A DNA stretch of 64,000 nt from Hydractinia symbiolongicarpus (lineage: Eukaryota; Cnidaria; Hydrozoa; Anthoathecata; Hydractiniidae): contig NC_079888.1 in the NCBI RefSeq assembly GCF_029227915.1, forward strand, positions 12,695,001 to 12,759,000, given 5' to 3'. A model generated the notes under the pieces. It saw only the letters and a program-made list of their open reading frames with translations. It ran no database searches and was not told the DNA's origin. The position numbers and the translations under genes are program-made. Each line of letters starts with the position of its first letter. Position 1 is the stretch's first letter. Positions 63,815-64,000 of this stretch are shown piece by piece.

Positions 63815-63945
63815 TCTCTTTAATAATAGCCGTATTTTGTCTGTCTGTCCGCGAAAACCGCGTCCTGTTACAGAAACACGAAACACGAAATGCGATATAT
63901 AAGGGACGGGCGACCCCGTGGATTTTTCCACGGGTTAACGGCTAG
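63815..63945 (+). mobile_element. complete 131-bp mini-Helitron
   Basis: Starts TCTCTTTAATAATAGCCGTA and contains tctgtctgtccgcgaaaacc. It ends with hairpin CCGTGGA/TCCACGG, then GTTAACGG and CTAG (63,942-63,945). It is short enough that almost only the two terminal signals remain. Confidence 0.75.
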
Positions 63946-64000
63946 TTAATAATAGCCGTCGTCTGTCTGTCTGCCATTAAAGACGCTTCCTGTTACGAAA
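63946..64000 (+). mobile_element. start of a further Helitron copy, cut by window end
   Basis: TTAATAATAGCCGTCGTCTG, ctgtctgcc and cgcttcctgttacgaaa directly follow the CTAG of the preceding copy, so copies are head to tail as in the 43-45 kb array. Confidence 0.6.

Overview
The window reads as a metazoan repeat graveyard, most likely from a cnidarian. The reasons are low GC by eye, intron-bearing gene fragments with GT-AG borders, a short TTAGGG-type telomere-like run, and a mix of BEL/Pao, CR1-type LINE, Penelope-like, Helitron, THAP-type, pogo-like and Maverick/Polinton-like elements. The host assignment is inference from these families. I see no intact conventional host gene, no tRNA or rRNA and no CRISPR array. 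Almost every coding region is a transposon gene, and nearly all carry stops or frameshifts.

1-25.2 kb: a minus-strand BEL/Pao retrotransposon (gag at 25.2-23.4 kb; protease on either side of a gap; RT, RNase H and integrase at 4.7-2.1 kb) has been split twice. (a) A 7.47-kb inverted-repeat element (15,969-23,435) sits in the protease with a 3-bp ATT duplication. It carries a decayed THAP gene, a zinc-ribbon gene and minisatellites. (b) A 10.6-kb segment (4,702-15,256), bracketed by CTGATAGT, carries a THAP gene and a convergent SWIM/YqaJ-exonuclease gene, an ISL2EU-like pairing. That YqaJ gene is in turn split by (c) a 7,568-bp Maverick/Polinton-like element (6,551-14,118) with ~290-bp terminal repeats and an AACCC duplication.

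The Maverick-like element is the most interesting unit. It has six small rightward genes (a DUF4116-like repeat protein, a Cys-rich protein and a SAP-like protein among them), then mixed-strand structural-type genes including the N-terminal part of a capsid-like protein. I find no polymerase or integrase. Its terminal repeats are almost identical, yet its genes are broken, so it looks like a defective copy moved in trans. Its genes share an AAATAAA-type motif just before the start codon, an 18-bp palindrome separates two divergent starts, and paired hairpins lie where the two strands converge.

25.2-35.5 kb: non-coding DNA, two halves of a decayed pogo-like (DDE_1) transposase, a MITE, a fragment of another transposase-like gene, and gene A (31.1-33.8 kb), a six-exon gene of unknown function with a paralogue (gene B) at 40.3-41.8 kb. 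At 34.9-35.6 kb begins a second, older Polinton-like unit: a membrane-protein relative of the gene at 8.8-9.4 kb plus the start of an integrase. The integrase resumes only at 50.4 kb.

35.6-50.4 kb: LINE 1, containing a TTAA-flanked Kolobok-like element with a P2X7-type zinc-domain pseudogene, itself containing a 1.05-kb element with a 6-bp duplication; gene B; LINE 2, whose PHD finger is interrupted by a tandem Helitron array; and a 1.27-kb inverted-repeat element.

50.4-64 kb: integrase C-terminus with a small convergent gene, a zinc-finger gene convergent with a RecQ-like helicase pseudogene, a LINE tail, an ~87-bp satellite, a Penelope-like GIY-YIG fragment with a hammerhead-like motif, and several non-autonomous Helitrons.
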